Assembly: GCA_022820125.1 (NCBI GenBank)
Contig: JAJEGA010000082.1
Location: 1-55,999, forward strand
DNA from: Anaerolineae bacterium
GTDB lineage: Bacteria; Chloroflexota; Anaerolineae; Aggregatilineales; Phototrophicaceae
Length of the DNA: 55,999 nt
Direction of reading: 5' to 3'
Below are positions 44,614 through 54,953 of the stretch, piece by piece; position 1 is the first letter of the stretch, and each line of letters starts with the position of its first letter. The notes under the pieces were generated by a model. That model had not been told where the DNA came from and searched no databases. It worked only from the letters and a program-made list of their open reading frames with translations. The position numbers were made by a program, and so were the translations under genes.

Positions 44614-46599
44614 TCAAATATCCAGGTTGCGCACCTGCTTGGCGTGGGTCTGTATGAATTTACGGCGCGGCGGTACGCTGGCGCCCATCAGCGTATCAAA
44701 AACGCGGTCCGCATCGGCGGCGTCATCAATGGTCACTTGAAGGAGCGTTCGCCTTTCGGGATCCATAGTTGTCTCCCAGAGCTGATCCGGATTCATTTCG
44801 CCCAAACCCTTGTAGCGCTGAACGGCCACCTTGTCCGGATTTTTGAATCGATTCATCTCCTGATTGAGCAGATATTCGTCCGTTGTGCCGCCCTTCGGGT
44901 AGACATAGGCTTTCTGCTTGCCGTTTTTCAGCAAGAATATCGGCGGCTGCGCGATGTAGAGATGCCCCTGCTGCACCAGTTGCGGCATATGCCGGAAGAA
45001 GAAGGTCAGCAGCAGCGTGCGAATATGGCTGCCGTCGACATCGGCGTCAGTCATGATGATGACCTTGCCGTAGCGCAGGCGGTCGACAGCCATTTCGTCA
45101 TGGATGCCCGTGCCCAGGGCTGAAATCAGCGCTTTGATTTCGTTGTTGTCGAGTATCTTGTCGATGCGCGCCCGCTCGGTATTCAGGATTTTGCCGCGCA
45201 AGGGCAGAATGGCTTGGTAGTGCCGATCGCGCCCCTGCTTGGCGCTGCCGCCGGCCGAGTCGCCCTCTACAATATAAATCTCGGCATTGTCGCCCCGTTC
45301 CGAACAATCTGCCAGCTTGCCCGGCAAGGTGCTGCTCTCCAGCAGGCTGGGCCCGCTGCGCACGAGATCACGCGCCTTTCTTGCCGCTTCCCGGGCGCGT
45401 TTGCTCGTCATGCACTTTTCCACAATGCGCCGCGCTTCACGCGAATTCATCTCGAGAAACTCGTTGAAGGCTTCCGTCACCGCCTGCGATACGGCGCCTT
45501 GGACTTCGGGATTAAGCAGCTTGACCTTGGTTTGGCTCTCGAATTGCGGATCAGGATGCTTGACACTGACGATCGCCGTCAAGCCTTCGAGCGTATCCGT
45601 GCCGGAGAAATTGCCGTCTTTGTCCTTCAACTGGCCTGCCCGTTTGGCGTATCGATTGATCACGCCGGTTATCGACGACCGCAAGCCCGTGATATGCGTG
45701 CCGCCGTCCGGCGTGTTGATGGTGTTGGTGAATGCCAGCTCTGTGGTCGTCGCCACATCAGAATATTGGAAAGCGACTTCGACCCCGATTTTATAGGGGT
45801 TGTCATTTCGGTCGAGGTACTCGATATCGCGCTCTACGTGAATGATGTTGTGAATGGCTTTGCGATTGCGATTCAGATAACGCACAAACGAGCGCAACCC
45901 GCCATCAAAATAAAACGTCACTTCGCGCGGGATGGGCTTAACGCGCTCATCGCGCAGGCGAATCGTCACCTTGCGCGTAACAAATGCCATCTCGCGAAAA
46001 CGCGTCTTCAGCACATCGAAACTGAAGTCGTTCTCCTCAAGGATCGAGAAGTCGGGCACAAAGGTGATTTCGGTACCGGTCTCTTCACCGTCCTTTAGTT
46101 TGCGCCCTTTGCGCACACCGCTGGTCGGGACCCCCGCCTCGTAGGACTGCCGCCAGACATGGCTGTTGCGATAAATCGTCGCCGTCAAGGTCGCTGACAA
46201 CGCATTCACCGCGGATAAGCCTACGCCGTGCAAGCCGCCGCTGACCTTGTATGCTTCGTTATCGAACTTGCCGCCGGAGCCAACTTCCGTCATCACCACT
46301 TCAAGCGCCGATTTTCCGCTCCCGTGTTTGCCAACCGGGATGCCGACCCCGTTGTCGCGAATCGTAGCTGCGCCGTCCTCGTTCAGCGTCACAGCAATAA
46401 AATCACAGCGTCCCGCCAGCGCTTCATCAATGGAGTTGTCAACCACCTCGTAAATCAGGTGATGCAGGGCGCGCTCGTCAGTGCCGCCGACGTACATCCC
46501 GGGGCGCCGCCGGATATGTTCGCGCGGGTCTAGTTTCTGGATATTTTTGGCGCCGTACTCACGCTCTTGCTGAGCGATAAGATCACGATCCTTTGCCAT
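44614..46599 (-). CDS. gyrB: DNA gyrase subunit B
   Basis: The 661-residue type IIA topoisomerase ATPase subunit has GHKL motifs [13 protein letters not shown] and GRGIPV-equivalent [11 protein letters not shown], the [15 protein letters not shown] loop, Toprim motifs [15 protein letters not shown] and [14 protein letters not shown], and the C-terminal [21 protein letters not shown]. The final [12 protein letters not shown] is typical of GyrB. ATG 46597-46599 has AGGAG five nt upstream. gyrA is not in the window. A good promoter lies about 120 bp upstream. Confidence 0.95.
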   Translation of the reverse strand: MAKDRDLIAQQEREYGAKNIQKLDPREHIRRRPGMYVGGTDERALHHLIYEVVDNSIDEALAGRCDFIAVTLNEDGAATIRDNGVGIPVGKHGSGKSALEVVMTEVGSGGKFDNEAYKVSGGLHGVGLSAVNALSATLTATIYRNSHVWRQSYEAGVPTSGVRKGRKLKDGEETGTEITFVPDFSILEENDFSFDVLKTRFREMAFVTRKVTIRLRDERVKPIPREVTFYFDGGLRSFVRYLNRNRKAIHNIIHVERDIEYLDRNDNPYKIGVEVAFQYSDVATTTELAFTNTINTPDGGTHITGLRSSITGVINRYAKRAGQLKDKDGNFSGTDTLEGLTAIVSVKHPDPQFESQTKVKLLNPEVQGAVSQAVTEAFNEFLEMNSREARRIVEKCMTSKRAREAARKARDLVRSGPSLLESSTLPGKLADCSERGDNAEIYIVEGDSAGGSAKQGRDRHYQAILPLRGKILNTERARIDKILDNNEIKALISALGTGIHDEMAVDRLRYGKVIIMTDADVDGSHIRTLLLTFFFRHMPQLVQQGHLYIAQPPIFLLKNGKQKAYVYPKGGTTDEYLLNQEMNRFKNPDKVAVQRYKGLGEMNPDQLWETTMDPERRTLLQVTIDDAADADRVFDTLMGASVPPRRKFIQTHAKQVRNLDI

Positions 46600-46715
46600 G
46601 TCTTCTCCTGACGATACTGCCAATAGGTCGTACTCACCGGCTCACAGATTCACCGTTCCGGCGCCCGCAAGTCTTGCCAAAATCAACCTCAAAACAGCGT
46701 CATTTGTCCACCTAA

Positions 46716-46744
46716 ATTATACAGTAGCATTGGCTTTGGGACAA
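46716..46744 (-). promoter_or_regulatory. Predicted gyrB promoter
   Basis: On the minus strand TTGTCC (46739-46744), a 17-nt spacer and consensus TATAAT (46716-46721). Confidence 0.7.
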
Positions 46745-46776
46745 TCCGCAGCGCCAGCAAATATGAGCGCGCGGCA

Positions 46777-46805
46777 TTGACACCGCGGGGCGCCGCACAT
46801 ACAAT
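46777..46805 (+). promoter_or_regulatory. tRNA-Arg promoter
   Basis: TTGACA (46777-46782), a GC-rich 17-nt spacer and TACAAT (46800-46805), ending 10 nt before the tRNA. The hexamers are near consensus. Confidence 0.8.
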
Positions 46806-46815
46806 CGCCGCTGCT

Positions 46816-46888
46816 GCCTCTGTAGCTCAGTGGACAGAGCACCGGTCTTCTAAACCGTTGGTCGCAGGTTCGAGTCCTGCCAGGGGCG
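46816..46888 (+). tRNA. tRNA-Arg (anticodon TCT)
   Basis: The 73-nt cloverleaf has acceptor arms GCCTCTG/CAGGGGC (one G-U pair), the D arm TAGCTCAGTGGACAGAGCA, an anticodon loop CTTCTAA that places TCT at 34-36, and the T arm GCAGGTTCGAGTCCTGC. The discriminator is G. CCA is not encoded. It reads AGA codons. Confidence 0.95.
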
Positions 46889-46921
46889 TCACTCAAATGC
46901 GCCCGCTGTTTCAACCAAAAC

Positions 46922-48205
46922 CTACGCTGTAATGTCGCTGTATAGTTGGCGAATCTGCCCGCTTAATGGCGCCTTGTTCTCTTTCGCCCAGCGCTCGAGC
47001 TGGCTGAAATGCGCGACCGCCTCCGCAGGCCTGCCCAATTTCACATAGAGCCGCAGCAGCTTGAGGTGGATCTTATCGCGGCTGAAATCGGTATCGACCG
47101 CTCGAGTAAGTGTGCGCAGCGCCAATTCGTAGCTGGCGCGCGATTCCCAAATGTCGGCGATATTCTCCAAAGCTTCAACATAGGCGATTTGGTAAGCTTC
47201 GCGCCGCTCGAGGATCCAGCGATCGCTATGACCCTGCAGATAAGGACCGCGATAAAGTTCAGCCACTCGCTGCCATAACGCGAACGGGTCTTTCGGCTCT
47301 CCGTAGCGAGCCTCCAGGAGCCCCTCGACAAACTCAAACGCGTCAAAATAATAGCGCCTTTCCCGGTCTATGCGATAAAAGGCGCCCTGGTGCGCCAGCA
47401 CATCCATGCCAACAGCCTTGTGCAGGCGCCGCTTGGTCACGTGGAAGACGTTTACCGCCTGCTCGATTTTCAGTTTCGTCCAAAATGTCTCGCAGATTTG
47501 GTTGCGCGTAACTTTGGGGCGATCAAGGGCGAAGAATAGCAGCAGTCTCGGCAAATGACCTTCCCATCTGTCGATAAGATAATCATCCAGGAATACATAG
47601 CCAGGTCCCAGCGATAGCGCTTTAAGGCTGGCGCCGTCCGCATTGTGGTTGCTGTAAATGTCCTCCCGCACAACGTGACTATCGCGCAGCATGACTGCGT
47701 GCCGTTTGGCAATCATCGACAGCCAAGGCAAACGGGGCAGTGTACGGCCGTTCAATAGGATCTTGCAGTGATCGGGCGCGAGATGAGACAAGCGCTCTAC
47801 GAAGCGAAGCACGTCGTCAGCGAGGTCCGCCCGGTCAAACTCATCAAGCACGAGCCAGAACTCGCCGTCAGCCATTTCCGTCAGTTCGGCGATGAAAGTC
47901 CGCAGGATCGCATCCAAATGCTTGTAGGGATCTTCAAGCAGGCGCGCTGGCAATACATTCATTTGCCGCCCGAATGTAACGTGCTGCCGCGCTAAGCTGC
48001 CCATGATGCCAGCCAAGAAGCTGCGTAAATTGATGTCGTCGACATCAAGCGGGTAATAGAATGTTGAAACGCCGCGGTCTGCGAGCAGCCTCGCCACGAT
48101 CAGCGAACGCAAGCGACTCTGAGGGTGGAGCAGAATGACCTTCGCCTCGCGCGCATAGCGAAGGCAATTCTCATAGGCGGAATCAGTTTGTTCGCTTATG
48201 TTCAT
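46922..48205 (-). CDS. BTAD-domain transcriptional-regulator-like protein with degenerate NTPase domain
   Basis: In 427 residues, the N-terminal half resembles the STAND NTPase of MalT-like activators: VILLHPQSRLRSLIVARLL where the P-loop should be, followed by a STFYYPLD strand and a Walker B-like FWLVLDEFDRADL (about 115-127). The P-loop GxxGxGKT is missing, so nucleotide hydrolysis is doubtful. A winged-helix-like region (about 225-285, QICETFWTKLKIEQAVNVFHVTKRRL) and a bacterial transcriptional activator domain of helical repeats (about 290-420) follow, the SARP/AfsR-type order. The expected role is transcription control with an unknown signal. The gene is monocistronic. Confidence 0.8.
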   Translation of the reverse strand: MNISEQTDSAYENCLRYAREAKVILLHPQSRLRSLIVARLLADRGVSTFYYPLDVDDINLRSFLAGIMGSLARQHVTFGRQMNVLPARLLEDPYKHLDAILRTFIAELTEMADGEFWLVLDEFDRADLADDVLRFVERLSHLAPDHCKILLNGRTLPRLPWLSMIAKRHAVMLRDSHVVREDIYSNHNADGASLKALSLGPGYVFLDDYLIDRWEGHLPRLLLFFALDRPKVTRNQICETFWTKLKIEQAVNVFHVTKRRLHKAVGMDVLAHQGAFYRIDRERRYYFDAFEFVEGLLEARYGEPKDPFALWQRVAELYRGPYLQGHSDRWILERREAYQIAYVEALENIADIWESRASYELALRTLTRAVDTDFSRDKIHLKLLRLYVKLGRPAEAVAHFSQLERWAKENKAPLSGQIRQLYSDITA

Positions 48206-48396
48206 TGGCTCGTGATGAAACAGAATCGTTCATAATTTTCCGCCAAAGGCGCAACGCGACTGTCGATCGCGGCAGCTATCAAGAATCGCCAGCGCCACGG
48301 CTCAATCATCGGCGGCTGACTTGCGCCTGGCAATGCCTGAAACGCCGCCCGCTATGCGCTTGTGCCGCCACAAAACAGGAACCGTCGCGCTGTAAA

Positions 48397-50136
48397 TCAG
48401 CTTTTCTCCTTGTCCATCCGCGCTAGTTCCCGCCTGAGCGTCTTGCCGACAGCGGTCTTGGGCAACTCCTCAATGAAGGCGATACGCCGCGGAATCTCAT
48501 ACGGCGCCAGCATGTCGCCCAAGAATTCTATAACCTCGTCCGCTTCCAGGGTCTCTCCCGGCTTGACGACGATCCAGGCTTTCAGCGCTTCCTGGCTTTC
48601 CCGCTTCGGATGCGGGATCGCCGCCACGCCAACTTCCAATACCGAAGCGTGCGACGCGATGGCGTTTTCTATCGTGGTTGGATAAACATTGTAGCCGCCG
48701 ATCAAAGCCATATCTTTCTTGCGATCAACAATGTAGAAGTATCCGTCTTCATCCATGCGCGCGATATCGCCGGTGTAGAGCCAGCGCTTGCCCGATTGCT
48801 CGCGCAGCGCGTTATGCGTTTCTTCCAGCATCCCGTGATAACCAGCCATGACGTTCGGACCAGCCATCAAGAGCTCGCCGATTTCGCCGACGGGCACATC
48901 GGTTTCGCCGTCCTCCAGGCTGACGATGCGCATATCCATCTCGGGAAGCGGCAAGCCGATTGATCCAGGCCGATTCTCTTTATAGACCGGGTTGACGTGC
49001 GTCGCCGTCGGCGCCTCGCTCATGCCGAAGCCTTCGCGCACTGAACCGCCGGAAAGGCGCTCAAAAGCCGCCTTTGTCGCCTCGGGCAAGGGCGCCGACC
49101 CGCTCAAGCAAAGCTGCAAAGAACTGAGGTCGATTTCGCCGCTCTGCGCTTTCGGGTGATTGTTAATGGCGTTATACAGCGCCGGGACGCCTGGGAACAG
49201 AGTCGCCCGGAAGGTTTCAATATTGCCGAGAACATCGTCAATGTCACGCGGATTCGGCACAAGCACAACCTTGCAGCCGCGATAGACGCTAGTGCTTACA
49301 ACCACGACTAAACCATATACATGGAAAAAGGGAATCGCCCCCAAAAATATATGCGATTCCGCCGGCGCGTCCAGCAGATCCAGAAATCCTTCCGTCTGCA
49401 GCATATTCGCGACCAATGCTCGATGTTTGGACATCGCCGCCTTGGCCACGCCGGTGGTGCCACCGGTGTATTGGAATATGGCCAGATCATCCGGCAGAAC
49501 CTGGACATTCGCCTGCTTGCCGTCGTAGCGGCTCAGCAAATCCTGAAACCAATGATCGCCTGACTGCGGACCCGCCAGGAAATGGCCCTCTTTCTTCTCC
49601 TTGGCAATCGTGAATAGAAACTTGGCCAAGGGCGGCAAATACTCCTTGATGTTGGCGACGATCACGGTCTTGACTCTCGTGCGCGGCTGAACTTGCTTCA
49701 CCAGGTCGTAAAACAGCGTCATCGTCAATACAAACTCAGCGCCGCAATCGTCTATTTGATGCGCCATTTTTTCCGCTGGATACGTTGGATTGGTAGCCGC
49801 AACGACGCCGCCCGCCTTCAAGATGCCATAAAAGCTGATGACAAAGGCGACGGAGTTGGGCATGACAATAGCGACGCGATCGCTCTTTTTCAGTCCCATA
49901 TCCACGAGGGCAGCGGCCAGCGCATCCGACATGCGGTCGAGTTCCTCGTAGGTAATCGACTGGCTTATGCGCCCAATCAATGGAAGATTCGCCGGCGTAA
50001 TGAATGCCGTATTGTGCGGTATGCGAACGCGCGTGTCTTTCAAAAACTGATGCAGCGGAACCTCCGGAATTTCAACCGATGTCGGCATGCCGACATCATA
50101 GTTCTTGATCCAGGGTCTTTCGGCATAAGTGACCAT
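48397..50136 (-). CDS. fadD: Long-chain fatty-acid-CoA ligase
   Basis: The 579-residue ANL enzyme activates fatty acids as acyl-CoA. It has the AMP-binding P-loop QYTGGTTGVAKAAM (about 220), GFGMSEAPTATHVNP, YTGDIARMDEDGYFYIVDRKKDM, and the C-terminal catalytic Lys in LPKTAVGKTLRREL. The first Ser of the usual YTSGTTG is Gly, a variant seen in some FadD proteins. ATG 50134-50136 is used; TTG at 50154 is the alternative. It does not overlap the thioesterase gene upstream, but both act on acyl-CoA. Confidence 0.9.
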   Translation of the reverse strand: MVTYAERPWIKNYDVGMPTSVEIPEVPLHQFLKDTRVRIPHNTAFITPANLPLIGRISQSITYEELDRMSDALAAALVDMGLKKSDRVAIVMPNSVAFVISFYGILKAGGVVAATNPTYPAEKMAHQIDDCGAEFVLTMTLFYDLVKQVQPRTRVKTVIVANIKEYLPPLAKFLFTIAKEKKEGHFLAGPQSGDHWFQDLLSRYDGKQANVQVLPDDLAIFQYTGGTTGVAKAAMSKHRALVANMLQTEGFLDLLDAPAESHIFLGAIPFFHVYGLVVVVSTSVYRGCKVVLVPNPRDIDDVLGNIETFRATLFPGVPALYNAINNHPKAQSGEIDLSSLQLCLSGSAPLPEATKAAFERLSGGSVREGFGMSEAPTATHVNPVYKENRPGSIGLPLPEMDMRIVSLEDGETDVPVGEIGELLMAGPNVMAGYHGMLEETHNALREQSGKRWLYTGDIARMDEDGYFYIVDRKKDMALIGGYNVYPTTIENAIASHASVLEVGVAAIPHPKRESQEALKAWIVVKPGETLEADEVIEFLGDMLAPYEIPRRIAFIEELPKTAVGKTLRRELARMDKEKS

Positions 50137-50179
50137 TCGCCCAAACTCCAGCAATCTAGCGGTATCGCAGCTTAAATTG

Positions 50180-50207
50180 AGTATAACTTGTTTCTTTAAC
50201 AGCTCAA
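50180..50207 (-). promoter_or_regulatory. Predicted promoter of the acyl-CoA ligase gene
   Basis: On the minus strand TTGAGC (50202-50207), a 16-nt spacer and TATACT (50180-50185), about 45 nt before the start codon. The rest of the 293-bp gap shows nothing I can support. Confidence 0.6.
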
Positions 50208-50429
50208 TACATTCCGAAACGAAACCGCGCTAAGCGCCTTTGAATGCTGATGCGCAAGCGGACCGGCGGCACACCCTTCAGACACCGCCCATACCGCGGC
50301 AATCGCCAATCGCCGCATGCAGGCCGGCGCGGCGAATAAGTCAATATGCTAATGATAACATTGTGAATTGGTGAAAGCCTTGCCGTTATTGCGTTCCGCA
50401 GCAAGCCGCGATCGTCGCCCCAAGCGGAT

Positions 50430-50840
50430 TCATGGATTGAGCCAGGCAGTCCAGGCTTTCGGCACTCGCGTAACCTCGCCGGCCGCATTCAAGCAAATCA
50501 GCTTAAGCGATGCTTCAAACAAGGCAGCGCCCGTCTTCGCCTCAACAATTTCGCATTCAAACGTCAGCGCGCGGCTCCTGACCTCTCCAATCCAGGTCCG
50601 CACTGTGATCCGTTGATCATAGCGAGCCGCCAACTTGTACTTGGCATTGAGCTCCCCGGCAGCCAGAAAATAGCCGGAAGTTTCAATGTCAGCATAACTC
50701 CACCCACGCGCTCGAATGTATGCGCTGCGTCCTTCTTCAAACCACACTAGATAGACGGCGTGATGCACGACTCCCATGCGGTCGGTTTCCGCGTAACGCA
50801 CGTGGAAAGTGTTTTCGCTAACAAAGTGATTTCCGGGCAT
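50430..50840 (-). CDS. Acyl-CoA thioesterase, 4HBT (YbgC/FadM) family
   Basis: The 136-residue hot-dog-fold protein has the catalytic signature RYAETDRMGVVHHAVYLVWFEEGR at about 15-38, with the active-site Asp of ETDRMGVVHH. The family hydrolyses acyl-CoA thioesters, mostly short or aromatic ones. Its neighbour is an acyl-CoA ligase on the same strand, about 290 bp downstream. It is divergent from the DsbA-like gene. Confidence 0.9.
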   Translation of the reverse strand: MPGNHFVSENTFHVRYAETDRMGVVHHAVYLVWFEEGRSAYIRARGWSYADIETSGYFLAAGELNAKYKLAARYDQRITVRTWIGEVRSRALTFECEIVEAKTGAALFEASLKLICLNAAGEVTRVPKAWTAWLNP

Positions 50841-50965
50841 TTTGCCGCTTGCCTCTTCTGCGCCTGCGTCAATAGTCTAATGCGGGAAACGCGCGCGACA
50901 CAAGCATTGAATCTTGGCGCAATTGTGCAAGACTTGGCGCTGCGTCCGGTTATAAGAGGCTGACC

Positions 50966-52762
50966 ATGTTACGACACTTGAAAATCATGCTAATCGCGCT
51001 TTGCCTTTGCCTGCCCGCCGCCCTTTCGCAAGCGCAAGCCCTCGTCGATGCTTATGCCGACTTGCCCCAATCGCGGACGGCCGATGGCGCCTTCGTGCTG
51101 GGCGAGCCCAGCGCCGGCGTCAAGCTCATTGAATTCTCGGATTTCCTCTGCACAAGCTGCCAGAATTACGAACCCATCATCAAGAACTATATTGAAAACT
51201 ATGTCCTTACCGGGCAGGCGCAGTATGAATACCGTATCTATCCGGTGATTGATCCACTGCTTTCGGTTCGCAGCGCCAGCCTGGTGGAATGCGCCGACAC
51301 CCTCCAACCAGGTCAGTTCTGGCGCGCGCGCGATCTCATGTTTTCGCTCGTTTCGACGCGCGGATTCACCGATGATACGATTGAAGCCTTCGCCCGGGCT
51401 TTGCAGCAGGAACCCATGGCGCTCGCCGAATGCGCGGAAAGCGCCAGCCAGCATGTGATTGACGCTCGCTATGGGCTTGAGCTCGGCGCGAGCGCGACGC
51501 CAGCGCTTTTCGTCCAATACGGGGCGGCTGATCCGCTGCCTATCGCCCTGGCTCTGCCGGAGCACCACGATGCGATTGTGAACGCGATCCGCCCGGCCTC
51601 AACCCTTCCACAGCTGATTGAGAGTGGGCGCTATGCCGGTCTGAATACCTTTCGGCGGGCTGATGGCGGCTTAGCGCTTGGTGATCCGCAGGCGCCGATC
51701 ACTATCGTCGCCTTTGAAGATTTCCTTTGCCCGCATTGCCAGAATTATCAGACCAACGTGGATGCCTTTGTCGACGAATATGTTCGGACCGGCTTGGCGC
51801 AATTTGAGTTTCGCTTCTATCCCTTGGTCGATCCACAGTACTCGACGACCATGGCCAAAACGGCTGAGTGCGTCGCAGCGCAGGATCTAACGCGCTTCTG
51901 GGACGCCCACGATCTGCTCTTTGAACTTGCGCGGCGCGCGACCCTGGATGACATAATCGCCAATGTCGCCGGCTTGCTCAATCTGGATGCGGCTGCGCTT
52001 GATTCCTGCGTCGACCGTTCGATCCAATTCCTGGTTGATACCCAGCTTGCGCAGTCCGCCTTGGTTTCTGGCACGCCTGCGGTTCGCGCGCGGCAAGAGA
52101 ACGGCCCGCTCGAGTTGATCTATCTGGGCGGCCAGCCGATTGAACGGGGCGCGCCGACAATCTTCCAGCTGCGGGCGCTAATGGAAAGCGCTGGCGGCGT
52201 CACTATCGGTCCACCGGAACAAACGCTTCTCGACGCTCGCTTCTTGGATGACAGCAGCTTTGTTTCCGGTGAACCCTGCGCGCCGCCCTGCTGGCAGAAT
52301 ATCGTGCCGGGCGAAACGACCCTCGCCGACGCGCTGGCGATCGTTAAGGCGCTGCCGGGGATCACGGTACTGCAACAAGCCGATAAGGCTTTTCAGTTTG
52401 GCAGGCCGGAGGCGCCGCCATGCTGCCAGATTTCCGCCGGCGAGGGCGAGGCTGTTGATGCCATAATTCTTCAATTCGCGCCGGATATGACCATCGGCAA
52501 CGCCATCGACGTTTATGGCGAACCGCTTTTCTTCCGCGGTCAGCCATTTACGGAGGGGGAAGCGATTTTGTGGTTTTATTATCCCGAACTCTATACCATG
52601 ATTCAGGTTGTCGTCGCAGGCCTTGACGCTTCCCTGGAGGTTGGCTCGCCGCTGGTCGCCGCCTACTACCTGACCGAGATGGATACGTCTGACGCGGTGG
52701 CCGCCGGCGCGTTCAGCCCTTGGAAAGGATTCGTTTCGTATCAAAACTACGTTGACGGATGA
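50966..52762 (+). CDS. Secreted protein with two DsbA-like thioredoxin domains and a Cys-rich C-terminal domain
   Basis: The 598-residue protein has a signal peptide (about 1-25, ending SQAQA), then two DsbA/Thioredoxin_4-type domains that are duplicates: residues about 38-205 with active site CTSC (SDFLCTSCQNY) and the cis-Pro loop SATPAL, and about 225-400 with CPHC (EDFLCPHCQNY) and SGTPAV. The C-terminal third has GEPCAPPCWQNIVPGETTLADAL and APPCCQIS, a module with PCW motifs that also occurs in exported proteins of this kind. The expected action is thiol oxidation or isomerisation outside the membrane. AGAGG precedes the start. It is convergent with hisE. No DsbB-like partner is in view. 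Confidence 0.85.
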   Translation: MLRHLKIMLIALCLCLPAALSQAQALVDAYADLPQSRTADGAFVLGEPSAGVKLIEFSDFLCTSCQNYEPIIKNYIENYVLTGQAQYEYRIYPVIDPLLSVRSASLVECADTLQPGQFWRARDLMFSLVSTRGFTDDTIEAFARALQQEPMALAECAESASQHVIDARYGLELGASATPALFVQYGAADPLPIALALPEHHDAIVNAIRPASTLPQLIESGRYAGLNTFRRADGGLALGDPQAPITIVAFEDFLCPHCQNYQTNVDAFVDEYVRTGLAQFEFRFYPLVDPQYSTTMAKTAECVAAQDLTRFWDAHDLLFELARRATLDDIIANVAGLLNLDAAALDSCVDRSIQFLVDTQLAQSALVSGTPAVRARQENGPLELIYLGGQPIERGAPTIFQLRALMESAGGVTIGPPEQTLLDARFLDDSSFVSGEPCAPPCWQNIVPGETTLADALAIVKALPGITVLQQADKAFQFGRPEAPPCCQISAGEGEAVDAIILQFAPDMTIGNAIDVYGEPLFFRGQPFTEGEAILWFYYPELYTMIQVVVAGLDASLEVGSPLVAAYYLTEMDTSDAVAAGAFSPWKGFVSYQNYVDG

Positions 52763-52786
52763 CGCGTCCGCCGCATTCCAAGCCGG

Positions 52787-53074
52787 TCAGCGCGGCTGAT
52801 GCCGCTCGCGCAGCCGCTGTCTGAGGTCGTCGAGCGACAGATCGAGCTCAACCATTAGCACCAGCGTGTGGTAAATCAGATCAGCCAATTCATCCAGTTG
52901 ATCATCGCGGCTCTGGCGCAAGGCGGCGATCAAAACCTCAACCGCTTCCTCGCCGACCTTCTGCGCGATCTTTTCTCGTCCCGCGTCAAATAGCTGGTTG
53001 GTATAACTGCCCGCGGCCGGGCGTCGCCGCCGATCGCGGATAATCGCTTCCAGCTGATCCAGCATATCTTCCAT
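52787..53074 (-). CDS. hisE: Phosphoribosyl-ATP pyrophosphatase
   Basis: The 95-residue all-alpha NTP pyrophosphohydrolase hydrolyses PR-ATP to PR-AMP, step 2 of histidine synthesis. It shows SYTNQLFDAGREKIAQKVGEE followed by LDELADLIYHTLVLM with the metal-binding Glu/Asp residues. ATG 53072-53074 has GGGAG seven nt upstream. It is a separate gene, not fused to hisI, and is the last of the his operon. Confidence 0.94.
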   Translation of the reverse strand: MEDMLDQLEAIIRDRRRRPAAGSYTNQLFDAGREKIAQKVGEEAVEVLIAALRQSRDDQLDELADLIYHTLVLMVELDLSLDDLRQRLRERHQPR

Positions 53075-53087
53075 GTTTGGCTCCCGG

Positions 53088-53447
53088 TCAGAATCGCTTT
53101 GGCTCGGCGATGAAATCATCAAGCGTACGGAAGAAGCAACTTTCGGCATTGGTGTGGCAGGTTGGGCCCGCCGGCTCGACCAATAGCAGCAGCGCGTCGG
53201 CGTCGCAGTCGATGCGGATTTCCTTGACTGCCAGGGTATTGCCGGAAGTTTCGCCCTTGCGCCAAAGCACAGCGCGGCTGCGGCTCCAGAAAACAGCCTG
53301 CCCCAGCTCAAGCGTCCGTTTGAGCGAATCGGCGTTCATGAATCCCAGCATCAGCACATCGAGACTTCGCGCATTTTGCACAATGGCTGGGATCAAACCT
53401 TGCTCATCCCATTTGATCGTATCCAGCGCGTCGGCGTCAAGCATCAT
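53088..53447 (-). CDS. hisI: Phosphoribosyl-AMP cyclohydrolase
   Basis: The 119-residue zinc enzyme opens the PR-AMP ring, step 3. Motifs are [46 protein letters not shown] with the metal Asp and Cys residues, and the C-terminal SCF. The start is ATG 53445-53447 with GGGAGG six nt ahead, inside the 3' end of hisF (11-bp overlap). hisE follows after 13 bp. Confidence 0.94.
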   Translation of the reverse strand: MMLDADALDTIKWDEQGLIPAIVQNARSLDVLMLGFMNADSLKRTLELGQAVFWSRSRAVLWRKGETSGNTLAVKEIRIDCDADALLLLVEPAGPTCHTNAESCFFRTLDDFIAEPKRF

Positions 53448-54219
53448 CCAGATCCTCCCAGCCTGAAAGGCGTATCGGCAGGCCGCGTTCATGCAAGAAA
53501 TGCTTGAGATCGACGACGCGCAATTCATTGAAGTGAAACAGGCTCGCGGCCAGCGCGGCATCGGCGCCGCCTTCTTGCAGCGCTTCGCGAAAATGCTCCT
53601 CGCTGCCAGCGCCGCCGGACGCGATCACCGGTATCGAAACGGCATCAGCCACCGCTTGGGTCATCTCAATATCATAGCCGGATTTGGTGCCGTCTTTGTC
53701 CATGCTCGTCAGCAAGATCTCGCCCGCGCCGCGATCTTCCATCTCTTTCGCCCAAGGTACTGCCTCTTTGTCGGTGGGAATCCGCCCGCCGTTGATATGG
53801 ACCACCCACTTGCCGTCGACCCGGCGCGGATCAATGGCGACAACGATGCATTGGCTGCCGAAGCCCCGGGCGCCCGCCGTAATCAGCTCAGGATTGCGGA
53901 CCGCCGCGCTGTTGATTGAGACCTTGTCGGCGCCGGCGAGCAAGGTATCGCGGATGTCCTCTATTGTGCGAATGCCCCCGCCGACGCAGTACGGGATGAA
54001 TATGCTGTCCGCCACCCGCCGGACCATTTCCAGTGTGGTTGCGCGCGCTTCATGCGATGCGGTGATATCGAGAAAGACCAATTCGTCCGCGCCTTCCCGA
54101 TCATAGATCATCGCTTGCTCGACTGGATCGCCAGCGTCGCGCAGATTGACGAAGTTGACGCCCTTGACCACCCGGCCTTCCAATACGTCCAGGCAGGGTA
54201 TGATTCTTTTCGCCAACAT
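53437..54219 (-). CDS. hisF: Imidazole glycerol phosphate synthase, cyclase subunit
   Basis: The 260-residue beta/alpha barrel uses ammonia from HisH to form imidazole glycerol phosphate. It has the typical start [20 protein letters not shown] with the first catalytic Asp, the second barrel half with [19 protein letters not shown], and [12 protein letters not shown] for phosphate binding. It follows hisA by 2 nt. Confidence 0.97.
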   Translation of the reverse strand: MLAKRIIPCLDVLEGRVVKGVNFVNLRDAGDPVEQAMIYDREGADELVFLDITASHEARATTLEMVRRVADSIFIPYCVGGGIRTIEDIRDTLLAGADKVSINSAAVRNPELITAGARGFGSQCIVVAIDPRRVDGKWVVHINGGRIPTDKEAVPWAKEMEDRGAGEILLTSMDKDGTKSGYDIEMTQAVADAVSIPVIASGGAGSEEHFREALQEGGADAALAASLFHFNELRVVDLKHFLHERGLPIRLSGWEDLDDA

Positions 54220-54221
54220 GC

Positions 54222-54944
54222 TTATGCGCTCCTCGCAGCGCTCAACGCTTCCGTCAATGTGAATCGCTTCTGATAAAGCGCCATGCCAATAATCGCTCCC
54301 GCGATGACGCCGCTGCGCGCCAATTGCTCAATCTCCGACAGTTGACTGAGACCGCCCGATGCGATTACCTGCAAACCAGTGAGGCGCGCCAACGCGACCG
54401 TATCTTCAATATTGGCGCCGCTTAGCCCGCCATCGCGCCTGACATCGGTGTAGAGCGCATGTCTCGCCCCCTGGCGGTAGAGCCGCTTGCCCATCTCGAC
54501 GGCAGTATGGGCTGACGGTTCAGTCCAGCCATGCGTGACGACTTTGCCGTCTTTGGAATCGAGCGCCACACAGATCGCGTCTGCGCCGAAACGCGCCACC
54601 GCCTCAGCCACGCGCGCCGGTTCGCGCACGGCCAGCGTTCCTATTACGATGCGGCTGGCGCCGGTATCCCAAGCCTGCCTCAGCGCCGCCATATCCCGCA
54701 AGCCCCCGGTGTATTGCACGCGGACATCCAGCTTCGCCACGTTTTCCAGGATTTTCAAGTTTTCGCTGTCGCGATCAAAGGCGCCATCCAGATTGACCAT
54801 GTGAACCCAGGACGCGCCTTGATCGATCCATGATTGCGCGGTGGCTACCGGATCATCGCTGAAGATCGTTTGCTGATTTGGATCGCCCTCGCGAAGCCGA
54901 ACGACCTTGCCGCCGCGCAGGTCGATTGCCGGATAGATAATCAT
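54222..54944 (-). CDS. hisA: ProFAR isomerase (HisA)
   Basis: The 240-residue barrel isomerises ProFAR to PRFAR. It starts [20 protein letters not shown] (catalytic Asp) and has [26 protein letters not shown] (second Asp) and [14 protein letters not shown]. It is 9 nt downstream of hisH. Confidence 0.97.
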   Translation of the reverse strand: MIIYPAIDLRGGKVVRLREGDPNQQTIFSDDPVATAQSWIDQGASWVHMVNLDGAFDRDSENLKILENVAKLDVRVQYTGGLRDMAALRQAWDTGASRIVIGTLAVREPARVAEAVARFGADAICVALDSKDGKVVTHGWTEPSAHTAVEMGKRLYRQGARHALYTDVRRDGGLSGANIEDTVALARLTGLQVIASGGLSQLSEIEQLARSGVIAGAIIGMALYQKRFTLTEALSAARSA

Positions 54945-54953
54945 CGATCGCTC

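Noticed and set aside
45214..46098. 294-codon plus-strand frame
   Set aside because: Antisense to gyrB.
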